DNA of 60,000 nt from Liolophura sinensis. Lineage: Eukaryota > Mollusca > Polyplacophora > Chitonida > Chitonidae. Positions 1 to 12,364 of this stretch are shown here, piece after piece (position 1 is the stretch's first letter; the number at the start of each line of letters is the position of its first letter). A model generated the notes under the pieces. The model was not told the origin of the DNA, made no database searches, and was given only the letters and a program-made list of their open reading frames with translations. The stretch spans positions 20,759,385 to 20,819,384 of the forward strand of contig NC_088295.1 in the NCBI RefSeq assembly GCF_032854445.1, given 5' to 3'. The position numbers and the translations under genes are program-made.

Positions 1-944
1 AAACTATGCCTACTGTTGCTGATTTTGGTCATGACTCACAATACACGCACATGTGTGTGTTAATCTACTCCACAAATAACGTGCTCAACACTTACATCGG
101 CCACTCGCCTGCTTTTAAGAGTTAGTTATTTTGTATTTAGTGCGACTGTGTCAGACAGGCAGGGTGAACCAGTTGGTGTCAAAATTAGAACAGTTAGAAA
201 GGCTATCCATGTGTCATAAATACTGAGGGGTGGTAGGCGTACAGTATAAAATATTATAAACATTTAAAGCAAATGTATGTCGCATGGTGTTTGAAACCAG
301 ATACTTCGCCTATGTATCATTTAAACGAGTGATCTTTGCACTCATGTTAAGTTGAATCCCATTAATCGAGAGGCTGTCACTATGAACCGCTTGTAAACCG
401 AAAGTATTAAACAGCTATGTGTCTTCATATAAAGATAAAAGTTGCCATGAATTATTTCTGAACTGAGAGGAAAGCAGCGTCTGCAACCATGTACAATCAC
501 ACAGAGTTTGTCTTAATCTTTGTTTTCACAATTAGATTAAAGAAATGAAGTAACAAATGGACAGTAACAAAGGTCTCTATTCACCGGACGTAACTACACA
601 TAACTACTACATACACGTTACTACGCAATGTCCAACATACCCATTTCCTAACTTTCAACTTCTATCAATCGGATCAAAGGCAAAAACAATGCCTTCTCTG
701 GTGAAAATAGAGCACAGAGTAATACCACATAGCTGTACTGGAGCATGGTTGCCATGGAGTCAGTGAAAGGCCTTCGCGCAGGCCTGCATCTGAATGGACA
801 AACACGAACTTCAAAAAATATAATATGTGGTGGTGAAGACGGCCACTTCAGAGTTCACTTACTGCAACTTTTTAGCGATGGTTTTAAAATTTACTGTCTC
901 AAACTTGTCAGTTTTCGGAAAGTGTCACACGCACCATAAACGTT
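1..944. other. non-coding stretch, no gene seen
   Basis: Short open frames at about 557-766 and 745-939 have no recognisable motif, no domain and no convincing splice sites. I see no known repeat family here. Confidence 0.5.
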
Positions 945-1190
945 TAGGTAGGGGCAACAAATCAAAAGCGTAGACATTTTTTGAAGGGGTGTAAAGAATC
1001 AAACAGAGTACAAACTTTTAGGGAGTTGTAGAGAACGGTCAGTTTTGGGGAGGTGTGAATAACCAAACATACGGTAGATTTTAACAAAGGTGTAATGAAT
1101 CAAAAAGAGTAGATATTTTGGGGGTGATGTACATGTATATAATCAAACTCAGCATACACTTTTAGGGAAGAGTGAGGAATTAAACACAAC
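945..1190. repeat. degenerate tandem repeat, unit about 55-60 bp
   Basis: Four or so imperfect units recur, each with a TTTT(A/G)GGGG-type run, then GTGTAA(A/T)GAATCAAA-like text and an AGAGTA or ACGGTAGA segment. The copies are strongly diverged, so it is an old array. It has no coding potential. Confidence 0.45.
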
Positions 1191-1465
1191 TCACAATATT
1201 TCTAAAAAAGCTTACATAAACACATAACCTATATACTCTTACACAAGCAATTGTCTTCTTTACATTGTTAGGGCTGATTTTCACTTTTACTCTTTTAAAT
1301 GTATTTATTTGTTTTTCTTTGATAAATTCGACCACCATACCTCAATTGTCAAGGGCCTCACAGCCAAAGCGCGTCAGTGGTTTGAAGCCCGTGAGTCAGT
1401 GAGGGCTCCGGCCTCTCCAGCTATATATTAAAGTATATACATGTAGAGAAGATGCACTTGCATGC
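1191..1465. other. non-coding stretch, no gene seen
   Basis: AT-rich sequence. A short GC-richer patch at about 1350-1420 (GGGCCTCACAGCC, GGGCTCCGGCCTC) could be an old repeat fragment, but I could not assign it. Confidence 0.4.
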
Positions 1466-1505
1466 TATCTGGGATTAAGATAGAAGTCCATCTTAATCCC
1501 AGATA
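1466..1505. repeat. perfect 16-bp inverted repeat (hairpin)
   Basis: Positions 1466-1481 (TATCTGGGATTAAGAT) are the exact reverse complement of 1490-1505, separated by the 8-base loop AGAAGTCC. No transposon ends or coding context explain it. It could be the core of a small fold-back element. Confidence 0.75.
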
Positions 1506-1678
1506 CTGTGATGTACAATGTTGCTACATATAAGGAGATGAAAAGCTTCTCATAAAATAGTTAATTAAATGTTGGCTTAAGTAGGTTTATTGCGGCATAG
1601 GCCCTATATATATATATTTAAAGAAATAGAGAAAGATTCCCTGGTGAGGAGAATTTACATAGGTAAAAAATAATAAAA

Positions 1679-1873
1679 CGCCTTCTCAACTTTCTACATT
1701 CTGTTATATTCCACCTGCAGTTTCAAACTTCATGTTATTTTCAAGGAATATTCTTGAATATATTCAAACTTCATGTTATTTTCAAGGAATATGCTTGAAT
1801 ATATTCCTTGAAAATAACATTAAGTTTGAAACTGTAGTTGGAATATAACAGGATGTAGGAAATTGAGAAGGCG
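1679..1873. mobile_element. fold-back (MITE-like) inverted repeat element
   Basis: The left end (CGCCTTCTCAAC...) and the right end (...GAGAAGGCG) are imperfect reverse complements over roughly 80 bases. The element therefore folds into one long hairpin. The left arm holds a 41-bp direct duplication (1722-1762 and 1763-1803) differing by one base, so either copy can pair with the right arm. There is no coding capacity. Its right end lies 9 bases from a long (AT)n tract. A non-autonomous fold-back transposon is the simplest reading; no clear target-site duplication was found. Confidence 0.6.
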
Positions 1874-1878
1874 TCTTT

Positions 1879-1882
<4 letters not shown>

Positions 1883-1969
<87 letters not shown>
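1883..1969. repeat. (AT)n microsatellite
   Basis: An uninterrupted run of about 43 AT dinucleotides lies immediately beside the fold-back element. It is probably highly length-variable, and the assembled length may be unreliable. Confidence 0.95.
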
Positions 1970-1971
<2 letters not shown>

Positions 1972-2802
1972 GCCTCAGGTGAAAAAAAAATTTATTCAAT
2001 AACTAAAAAAAATTTATTCAATAACTTAGTTACTAGGATTTTTAAAATTTCATCCTGCAAAAAAATGACATATCTGCGCCTCTGTCACTCTTTGGGTTGC
2101 ATGTATCAAGTGGTAAGCTTTGTTAAAGACAATCTTTTCTTACCGTTTCACTGACCGGGCTACACCTATACTGCAACATTCGTGTGAAAGTGTCTAGCTA
2201 CCGTTACACTTGAAACTCAGGAATTGAGAGTGATCTCCCTTGGACTATGTCACTCTTGAGAGTCTGAAACCAATCGCAATCCCGAAATTTAGCTTCAACC
2301 TATATGTCTATACGAGAATTTATGTACAAAACACTGCTAATTAAACCGTTGACAACGGGGCAATGAAGTAAATATACACATACAAATGGAGGCTCACCTG
2401 CTCTGTTATGTTCTGTTCTGTTCTTCAAGTTTACATTTCAGAAAGTCACAAGTTTACCTTCACCAAGATCGCCGGCCACACGGTTATCCAGTATACACGG
2501 GTTAACTCGACTTATATGCGGGTGTAATTGAGGTCTTGAAGAGAGGCAGACCGAATTCAGCCCCAATAAAAGTCAATTCGTCACAGAAGAGGCCTAACAC
2601 CGCTGTATGCCCCAGATGTATGACTACAGAGAAGAAGAGAATGAGGCCGATATAGGTACGGCCAGGTGCTGAAAAAAGCAGACCTTTTCGATTTTAGTAA
2701 GATAAAATACATATATGGCCGTGCATGGTGTAATGTTGTTTTTTCTCTTACAGCAAGACTCAGGTAGGCCTGTTTTTGAATGAATGAATGCTTGGGGTTC
2801 AT
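1970..2802. other. non-coding stretch, no gene seen
   Basis: Contains a local direct repeat of AAAAAATTTATTCAATAACT (about 1985-2025). Overlapping short minus-strand frames at 2581-2806 show no motif. Confidence 0.45.
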
Positions 2803-3087
2803 TCATTAACGCCGTACTTTGGGGTTTAACGCCGTAATGTTTCAGTCATACGACGGCGAAGAGTCATTAGGAGTGTATACAGCTATGGTGTCTTCTTTTG
2901 GCGGTGTGAGTCCATGCCGCCAAAGTGCGGCCGCCACTGAAGTGTCACGCCAAAACATGACACCCTACCCAGTCACATCATACCGACACCGTGCACACCA
3001 GCCCGGCAGTCTTAGGTATGACCCGAACCGGGTTTGATCCCAGGTCTCCCGACTTCGAGGCGAGCGCTCTACTGAAGTGGCCTGACG
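2803..3087 (-). mobile_element. tRNA-derived SINE, family 2
   Basis: Read on the minus strand, the head (starting near 3087) carries tRNA-like text: a box-A-like TAGAGCGCTCGCCTCG and a box-B-like GGGATCAAACCC. It ends in a tail with ACGGCGTTAAAC. The middle has a GGCGGCATGGACTCACACCGCC hairpin, here split by several bases. Family 2 differs in body from the more abundant SINE of this window, although both end in a GGCGT(T/A)AAAC-type 3' motif. A tail-like motif GTTTAACGCCGTA occurs twice at the 3' end (about 2806 and 2824), so the tail is partly duplicated. Confidence 0.65.
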
Positions 3088-3969
3088 TATTTATGGCATT
3101 GCGGTTTGACGTTGCTTGACGCCAATGAGATTATTTATTTAGGGGATTGGACTTTTAAGCCGTACTTAAAGATATTTCTCTTATACAACTGCGGCTAGCA
3201 TTATGATGCTTACATAGTGGGAGAAAAGCGGACACACCAAAGACATTATATATACGTATATACTTTTAATAAAGTGACATCAATACATTGATCATAAGAA
3301 GTTATGTTCGAATTAACTGCTTACAGACATACAGAGCTAACTTGAGTCTCGTTGCATCAGCTTTTCTCGGCAGACATATAGTATACTACAGTACAAACCT
3401 GTTGCGATCACGCCGTACACTGCACGGACAGCACATAAAGATCACGACTACACTTAAAGAACGTGGCAGCTGTTTTCACTTTTACCTCACCTGTGACCCA
3501 TCTCTGCAATATTTAAGTAACAGTTTGACCTGTCGTCAGGGATACGATAATGATAGTGTTATTTATCTGACGGACATTTCCAGTTAGTGAGCTGAATATT
3601 TTACTTATTACATCGATAACAAAGGAGATAAGAGATAACAGTGTTTTATGAAGTTTTAGGTGTCAAAATATGAAACATGCGCATAGTTTGGGTGTGCTGT
3701 CATATAACTGATTTTATCACATCGGTGTTAGCCAGCACACACTCGTACAAGGCGCATAAAACTTACACTTCAGCGTCTATAAACTCACTGAAATACCCCT
3801 TTAATAGCCGATGTGGACTGGATAGACTAACATTAACTTCGTAGTGGCTTTGTGGCAAGTCTCAACTACCATACTGTCAAAATGGAATTTGACTGCATGC
3901 ATATGCATATATAAAGAATAGTATGTGAAGTCACGAGTGGCAAACCACAGACCCATATGTAGAGAGGTG
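3088..3969. other. non-coding stretch, no gene seen
   Basis: An open frame at 3288-3587 has no recognisable domain and no splice support. No repeat was recognised. Confidence 0.45.
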
Positions 3970-4166
3970 TGCATGGCTAACCCTGATTTCATCTTCAGCT
4001 GTACGTGAGAAGGTCTTGCAGCAACCTGCGAATGGCCGTGGCTTTTCCTCATGCAGGCTCTGCCCGGTTTTCTCTCACCATAATGCCGCAGGGCCGTCGT
4101 TTGTATTAGTGAACTATTCTTAATTTTGTACCGCGTAAAACACCAATCAAATAAATCAAATAAGAT
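3970..4166 (+). mobile_element. tRNA-derived SINE, family 1, 5'-truncated
   Basis: The body and tail match the full copies at 47.3-47.9 kb. Shared blocks are GTACGTGAGAAGGTCTTGCAG, split by a few changes, then CTCTGCCCGG, CACCATAATGC and the tail GTAAAACACCAATCAAATAAA. The tRNA-like head is missing. Several substitutions show an old insertion. Confidence 0.8.
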
Positions 4167-4768
4167 AAAGACATATAATACAGAGGCTTGTCGAAAATAC
4201 ACACTTTTTTTGTGCCATTATTTGACATATCCGACATTTTCGAGGTCAGTTCTTGCGGATGTAATCCATCCCAAAAGTCATAACCCAACGCCATTAACAC
4301 AACTGACAGTTCTTTTGCAGAGCGTCTAATGTCTTGGCAACACTGGATATATGTGGCCATGCATATTTTCCATGTCAAGGCGGCATGATTGCATGACATT
4401 CCTCTGTTCCAGAATATACACATAGATTTCATTTATCAGCAGAAATACGTTAAAGACAATCATGCTGTCTTTATTACACCAACGGTTACCGTATGAAGCC
4501 ACAGAAGAGTGAGGAGCGTGTATGTATGTGTAAGGAACAGAAAAACAGCATATGTACATGCACTTCATACCCGCTAAAAGAAAAGACACCAAATAAGGAA
4601 ACCCTCGGAATCAGAGACACCAATGTCTTCAATTGAACTAATTTCATAAAAATATCTGAATTCTAAAGTGCAGTAGGATCTATGTAGTGTTGAACACAGA
4701 TGGCTTCTTGTGCTTAAGTGTATGCAGCGAGCTTTCGAAAGTTATGTGCCTGAAAGACCGATTCGAAC
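4167..4768. other. non-coding stretch, no gene seen
   Basis: Overlapping minus-strand frames run through this stretch, but none contains a motif and they extend into the SINE. Confidence 0.45.
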
Positions 4769-5011
4769 GTGCGCCGTCTGGATAAACAGCCATCTATAGC
4801 AGCTTTGAGAGGAGTTAAAACTCCAGAGATTGCTCGCACTGTTGAGCATGGGTGTACTTCTTGTACAATCAACCAGTGTTCTACAATCTTGAGGGGAGGG
4901 TGTGGAAGGTGTGGAGTAGCCTCCCCTGAACCTATCAGATTGGATTATTTCAGAAGGGCAGGCATGACGAAGTGCCAATATTCCATGTGGACGTGCAGCA
5001 CAGTCAGACTC
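4769..5011 (+). pseudogene. possible transposase HTH fragment
   Basis: The frame contains IAALRGVKTPEIARTVEHG. This resembles the start of the helix-turn-helix domain of IS630/Tc1-type transposases, in which an LKTPEIAR-like helix is common. The text after it loses similarity, and no catalytic domain follows before 5.3 kb. If real, it is a truncated remnant. The match is short, so the call is weak. Confidence 0.25.
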
Positions 5012-7440
5012 TGAAAAGTTCTCCGTAAAGTCTGTATACAGGTCAACCATATGTATACCTCCGATTTAGGGTGGTTTGTAAATAATGGCTGAAGATAACT
5101 GGGCAGAGCCTAGTACTTTAAAATGATACTTTAAAATGGTTTAACACAACGATGTAAAGTCTGCAAGTGAAAATAACAAAAAGGACATATAATTGTTGCA
5201 GCTTTCAGAAAGTAAGATGTATTTCATATACAATGACACTGAATCCATGTTTCCTCACATATACATAAACATGCAGGACCTGTTTAAACTTTCCCACGCG
5301 ACTTTTTTTTTTTTTTTATTGTAGTTGACAAACCTCAGAAACGGAAAGACTCTATTACGCGCGTCATAAATGGGCTACAGTGTATCCGGCATGTCCTATC
5401 GAAGTGCAGTACATAGTATGTCAGACTCGGGAGAATAATTTCGCTGCATGATGATATTTACAATGTACACGGCATACTGATGATATGCTATAGTTTAAAT
5501 AAACCGTACTGTATATATACTATCTAATGTGTACAAATTTGAATATCCACAATGGTATTTATATATCAGTGGTACAATAATTGTTTATCATATATGTCAT
5601 TGTGCATAGAAAATTTACACAAATTATACAGTTTTCTTTTCTTTTTTTTTTCCTGCTCGCATAATAAGCAGTATGGGTGTACAATTTGTCAGAATATGCA
5701 GTGTGCTGCTGGGAGCAGGTTTTAGAGAGTATAACATGACGGAAACTGAAGACTGCTGTATCTGTACAGACCGACAATGGTTTCCTGCCATGCTGCATGA
5801 GTTTATGTTAGTCAGTATCAATATCTATCCTTAAGCATTTGCTTGATCTTCAGTGCCGTCTGACAATTTCAATCAACGTTTCAAAACTGACGCATTAAAA
5901 AGATTCTATAGTAAACTCATTACATTTTCTTAAATTTTGTGTATGTCTTTTGAGGCAAAATGAACGGAGTGTCCAGAATGACTGGAACTGCAATGAAAGC
6001 CAAACTTAGACAAACATACATCTGTGATATTAATAACAACTTCCGTTGATGAACCACTGACCCTCTTAGCTCTGACTACTTAAAGCGTACTGAACATTTT
6101 TGCCAGGTACACAAATACTGAAGTGAAATTCCGCGTGGCGTGATTACTTTCGAGCAACTCAGGATCTAAATGTACTGAGTTCATAATAGCATTTCAGCGG
6201 GCAAACTTTCAAATCTGGAGCCTGTCATGCAGAACCCTTCCGTTACAACATGCATTGTAAACAGCATGTGGATTAGGTGAAGTTCCCTTCAAAACAATTA
6301 TTTCGCTTGATTTACGCTGCTAGGTTATCATGGTAAGTTTTTGCCAAATATGGACAAAATCCAATTATCTCAAGTTCGAGTGTGAATTAATATACTTTTT
6401 CGATGTTCAATTCCCAAGAAATCCTGACATGAATGGACTTGAGTTGCTGATCACTCTATACGTAAATTCTTTATTTATTTTTAGGCCTTTAAGTACAGAC
6501 CTTGCACCATGCAAATGTTTCATGTACCATTTAATTCGGTTCAACATGGGTGGCCCTAATCATGAAACCTTTATGCCCGTCCACTTTCAACGTTTAATCC
6601 TCCAGCTGAAAAATCTGACATCAGACAAACAAAATGTCCCTTTAATCCACCTTGAACCAGCAGCATGGGTCACCTTTTTGACCACTCCAGCAAGGTTAAT
6701 CCTTCCATCTTTGACAAATATTCTCTAGTAGAGATGTCTTTGTGCAACTCATGGAGCTTTGGGTTTAGTTTTTCAGTTTGAGGATTGAACATTACATATC
6801 AAAAATTGTTGAAAACAGGCCTCAACGTTTCAGTTAATTGACCTACTGTTGTCGAGAAAAAACACTGCATTATACCATGTATGGTAGTCGACATACAGGA
6901 TTAGAGCAGGGCCATTCTTGGGAAGCAATCAAGTCCTTTCGTCTGGGTGTAATTTCTGAATTTCAAATGCAAGTACTATCGATATAAGTATTATTTCACA
7001 AACATCTTCAGTATCACCTAGATTATTCAGTCTGACACCATCCTTGGACGCAACAATCTACGCACCTCAGGTAAACCCAAACTAAGCATTTATACAATGT
7101 TTGCAACTAGCCCTACAAAAGATATCCTCTTGGTATGCCAATCGAGACAGAAGACTTTCGAAAGTTTTTTGTCAATAATACAGCACTAATTGATCAATCT
7201 AAATAAAGGGTTCCAAAAAAAAGAACATGTAAATTTTCAGGTGATCAACCTGCTTAAAATCAAAGTATGATAATTACTTTAATAAGCTGCCATTTTCAAC
7301 CAAAGTAAAACCAGAATGTCAGTAGTCTTCAATGAACAGAAGAAGCTCATTCAGCAATGACACCATATATACTGGTCACAAGTGGACCTTCACCTCAGTA
7401 TTCGGTGTCACCATATAGTGCATGCGTTTCCTTTTTGGGA
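5012..7440. other. non-coding stretch, no gene seen
   Basis: The longest open frame (6330-6728, plus) has no domain, no low-complexity bias and no splice support. Poly-T runs occur at 5304-5319 and 5637-5650. No repeats were recognised. Confidence 0.45.
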
Positions 7441-7483
7441 GAGGATAACAACAAAAAACAACAATAAATAGTGAAAATAATTC

Positions 7484-7489
7484 TTTATT
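7484..7489 (-). terminator. poly(A) signal AATAAA, minus strand
   Basis: On the minus strand AATAAA is followed within 40 bases by T-rich and GT-bearing sequence (TATTTATTGTTGTTTTTTG), the usual arrangement at a cleavage site. It would end a transcript coming from higher coordinates, consistent with the candidate minus-strand exons at 12-15 kb. Confidence 0.4.
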
Positions 7490-10400
7490 TCTCTAAAACT
7501 CGGGACAGATTTTACTGTCCAAACATTACATCAGAAGTTTAAAAATACACAAACCAGATTCCCTAATGATTTGGTTGGGGTGGGGTTAACATGATACTGC
7601 TAACTGTATTGTCTGCTGAAATGGTGCATTATAAACCTTACAAACTTAGACTGATGTTTCAGTAAGTGATCAACACATCAGCATTGGGCAATAATAGATG
7701 ATCTACCTTTCAACCATAGCCTAGTGCACTAGTAAGTGATTAAAACTTTAACCTCTGCATGTTTGCGAAGTCATCACACCCTCAACCTCAGTACAGTACA
7801 AGAGTTACAGATATTATTCACATCAATGTGGTGTACCATGAACTTCTGCACAAAAGGTGCACCCTTCAATGATCAAGCAGAGATATCAGCGTGATAAAAA
7901 CTTAACAATTTAGATGATTATGGGAAATGCAGCATGTTATAAGTGAATCATATTAAACATGTACATGTATCATGTATGGTACACCACTGCAATGAGTTCA
8001 ATCGCAACATGAAATGCCAACAGGTCTGCCACCTGGAGTTTTAATGTATACATGAACCTTTCACTATGAATACTGCTAAATTCCATGTTAATCTGCTAAG
8101 TGAACGCAACATAGGTATACATGTGCATGTAATGGTTACCTTGTTCCACAATTCATGTATTCCACTGGCGATACTGGGGCATAAGTTCAATCTGTACACT
8201 ACCGGAGAGGGTCAGGCATGTGCATAGCTACTTCATGTTGCATAGGGTGCAGTGGGCAATCCATGATAAACAGGGAGAACAATGACAGAAAACAGTCATA
8301 CTGCATTGACCATGTATTTTTTTTTTTTTTTTTACATCCGAATGCACTGACTCAATATATCAACCTCATACTGTCATCACTGTGAACATGAATACAGGAA
8401 AATAAACTTTCTTTACTGTTTCTCACATTCCAGGTAACCATAGGTGATAAAGTTGCAATAAAAATGCAAATCAAAATAACTAGAGCCGGATAAAATCAAA
8501 CACTTTAAGCAAAGTGTTGAAGTGCACTGAATATAACTGATTCAGGAAAACTATTTATGTAACAAATCTGATACAGTGTTGTCAGGTAGTCAAATCAAAA
8601 CCAGGCAGAAAGTAATGTTAGTGAAAGGATTAATTCTGACTGTGATGTGAATCAAATGAAACCAATTAACTGATATTAAATCCAATAAAAACCAACTACC
8701 ACACATTACATGTAACAATGATGAACGCACATTTATATCCTGGTTTGTTCATTGCCCTTCTGTGACCTGAAGAAAACTCAGCCTTGAAGGGTCAGTAAAC
8801 TTCGTTAACAACTAATCAGTTCACATCAGTGGAATTTTGATCAACAAAATGGGAATACCCAGTCAGAGTGCTGCCTTCACCTACAGGACTGAACATACTT
8901 AATACTGGAACAATTTTGGATTGTTTTCAGCATAGTGGTTTGCATCCCATCTGGGTCTTCTTTGATTGAAGAGCACAGATATAGCCATTCCCAATTCAAT
9001 CTGATGCTATGACACTGTGAACTGCATTACTTGTTGAGTGTTCCTCAATGCAGCTGAAACCTTACCATTATAAATTTGACCACATAAAATGTTATGGCTA
9101 CTCTGAGAAACAGCCTGTTAGCATTACGAACATAGGCCTACAGCGTGTTTATGGTGAATAATAATGAGTATGAAATAGATCTCAAGAGATCCATACGTCA
9201 GGCAAACAGATCATACTTTACTCACCAGTCATGTATCTCAAATAAAACATATTTATTTTCTGATCTTTATTTATCATACATTATAGTTGCATTACTGTGT
9301 ACTCAATGCTATAAATGTGTATATTTCCTGTGGACAGACTGGCAAGAATTAATGGTTCATAATGTGTGGGTTTTTTTTTTTTTTCAGAACCAACTTCACT
9401 TCCTCCCTCAGTAGCTCCAGTTCCAGGTACTTGTAATATTGTCAAGTTGATGAAATGTCAGTTAAAATCTCCCTACATATACACTGTATAGTGGTAAATG
9501 AGTAATATACCCTTCCGAATACATGGTGACTATATGACAAGGTTTAGCTAGAAGCCGCTTGTGACCTCAAAAACGGGTTGCTGACAACAGCTTTAGATAA
9601 CACTCTGCATATATATACACACACATTAATATATTCACATACAAGTATGTACTGCTGCATCATACATGCACGTAGCATGAATGTATCTGGTGGAATTATC
9701 ATGACTGATAATAGAGTAGAAAAAAGCCGTTTACCTTTCTTGTATTGCTGGAGGTGTCTGTAAACTGACAGAAGCCATCCTTACACGTATGGCATGCAAA
9801 GCCCAGACAGTGATGGTCTTAAATAATCTGTTTCAGGTCAGAAAGTTCCATAAACATGATAAAACTTTAGCTTCAGGCTTTGAATATTGTAAATGTACAT
9901 GTAGAACATATAAAACAAAAAGCCATCAGGTTAACATGGGTACAAGGCACAGGTGAAAAGTGACAGGTGTTTGACAAAACTGCCAGTAGACTGGCAAAAA
10001 GAATACAGGTTGTGATCTATACTTGTGAGATTCCTCTTGTATAAGGATATTAAGTAAGGTGCAGAGTAAAACTAAATGCTGTACACTGAGGTTTATATGT
10101 CTGTGGAGTTTTAAAGTTCATATAGCAATATGACCATACACATTTTCAGGTTAACAGCAACTGACATATAACTGGGAAATAGTGTGAATGTGTTGCCCAG
10201 TAACTGTTTTCAAATATCAGACAATACTGAAACAAGTCTATGATGAAAACTACGGTTTCTGATTAAAATAGAGCTATAAAAATCAACAAAACAAAAGTAA
10301 TAACCTAATTAACAAACACAATGTTATATATACACATAAAGTGAATATATCTGGACATAAAAAGCATGTATGTGAAACTGCCATTGACTCAGTAATACAG

Positions 10401-12249
10401 ATATAAACACAAAAGTAAAGTAGTAATTATTGAATACAACTTATACACTCAACATAGTTAGTGAGCTAAAAGATATCATGCATTAAAATGAAAATAAATG
10501 ATGTAAATGGCTTTGTAAATTGTCAACACGCAGCACTGAATCTCACTTGTGGAACGTTTATAAATCTAAATGATGGAGATAGCAAAAAAGCCATATTAGA
10601 TTATTACTGATAACCAATAATTTTGTAAGGAAAACATGTTGATGCACCCGGTCCGATATGACATAGATGTACTCAACAGTTTATGATGAAGGTTTTGATT
10701 GTCAGGTTTTGTAATATAACATTAAAAGTCAGTCTCCTGTAGGACATACACATAATTGTACCTAACTACAAACCCGGGTTAAACAGGGCTACTGTTAAAT
10801 CAGGAATGTCTTCACAGATAGGGTTCTCCAAATGTGGTGTGGTGATTAAACATAAATGTATTTACACCTTCAATCTCTTAAAATCTCATCAGGTGCTTTA
10901 TTATACAGATACATTAAGGACAAGACCCTGGGATGTGCACTTCCTATTCAAACAGATCTCTCTGCTGCAAAGTTAACAGCACATGATTTACCACAAATCA
11001 TGTGAAATATTTACACTGCAGAGCAAATTTTCAAGTTTTCTTCCCATGACTTAATTCTGTGTTTTCTGAGCAACCTAATACAGCAACAAATTAAACGCCA
11101 GGGCTGAAATTCACTCATTGTTTATAAAATACAGCTTCCTAGGGTACACCTAGTCTGCATGATAAATGAAAAGTGTTAGCACATAGAGCACATAGATGAA
11201 CAGTGCACACACTTCTAGTCATTCAAATTCCAAATGTGGAGACATTAAAAATCTACACAAAACCAGCAAATCTCCTCACAAAGGTTTACACTGTTACTGT
11301 TTACAGACAACAGATATTTTTCCACCATGTACGTATTATTCAGATAGGATATTACATTCTACTCTGGGCATCAACTTTTCATTACACAATAACTTGACTA
11401 ATAATTCAGGCTACTTGGTTGATATGTAAGTAACATACACACCAATACATACACATGTGCAACCAAATTTACCCCACTATTTATAACACATGTACAGCCC
11501 AGGCTACAGAAACCAATAAAAACTTTTCACATTTTACATGTAAAATACTGTATTCTTGATTTATTAAAATATATCTGTGTCAAAAGTATAAATGTACAAA
11601 TTAGCATATGATGACATATACATCTATACATGTACATGTATGTATATACAATATTGGTCAATCACAACCAATTCTACATATACAATACCATGTACTGTCC
11701 ATGTAACGATATCTATCCTCATTACCTGGCACAACACAAAGTCAGGTAGTTCACATCATAGAATACAGAACTCAGCACCTCACATAACACTGAGAATAAA
11801 CAGCAAAAAATTTGAATAATTAAACGCAGCTCGCATGTGATCACCATACCCTCTCAGCAGCTTCTCACAATTTCTTGTTCCTGTCCACTCTCTACAGAAA
11901 ACAATTATTGGACACTTTTGACACAGCTCTGTTGTCTTAATAAAATCGCATCACATAAGCCTACATTTACAATGTAACAATTATCAAACACATTTAATAC
12001 AGTAAATGTGCTGGTAACACAAACACTTGATAGTCAGGCCTTGAACTCATTCACAAAGAAGTCCTGAACAAGGGGAACAACTCCTGATGCAAAAGCACAA
12101 AATCCATGCAGTGCAAAAAAATATCCAGCTGATCAGTCAGCATCAATATCAGAAAAGATTTGTTGGTCTTGTATATGTAGACTTCTCACAAAAGGCTGCA
12201 ATATTGAAAAGAAAACTTGAAAAGAACAAGTAATATTCTGTCAGACGCT
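7490..12249 (-). other. AT-rich, CpG-poor stretch; possible long 3' UTR
   Basis: There is no conserved open frame. The block lies between a candidate last coding exon (12250-12364) and a minus-strand poly(A) signal at 7484. It could be a long 3' UTR, or simply intergenic sequence. It contains a 16-base poly-T run near 8320 and scattered ACATGTA motifs. Confidence 0.3.
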
Positions 12250-12364
12250 CTATTCCTGCTGTGTGATGATGAGAGTTGTGCTCTTGAACGAGACATCCAG
12301 CGGCCTGCAGTGTAACTCTTCTGCCAGTTCCAGTATTAACTCGCAGAGTATTGTACAGAATGTC
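12250..12364 (-). CDS. candidate last coding exon, unrecognised protein
   Basis: On the minus strand an acceptor (TGTGATTTAGTTCAAG, then GACATT) precedes a frame ending ...VSFKSTTLIITQQE and a TAG stop at 12250-12252. Within it is the acidic, helical-looking segment ELILELAEELHCRPLDV. A second frame (ILYNTLRVNTGTGRRV...) is also open and continues past 12250. I do not recognise the protein. It may belong with the exon candidates at 14.5-14.9 kb on the same strand. Confidence 0.3.

Noticed and set aside
6330-6728. 132-codon plus-strand open frame
   Set aside because: No domain, no splice or promoter support; length is within chance for AT-rich DNA and the peptide looks random.
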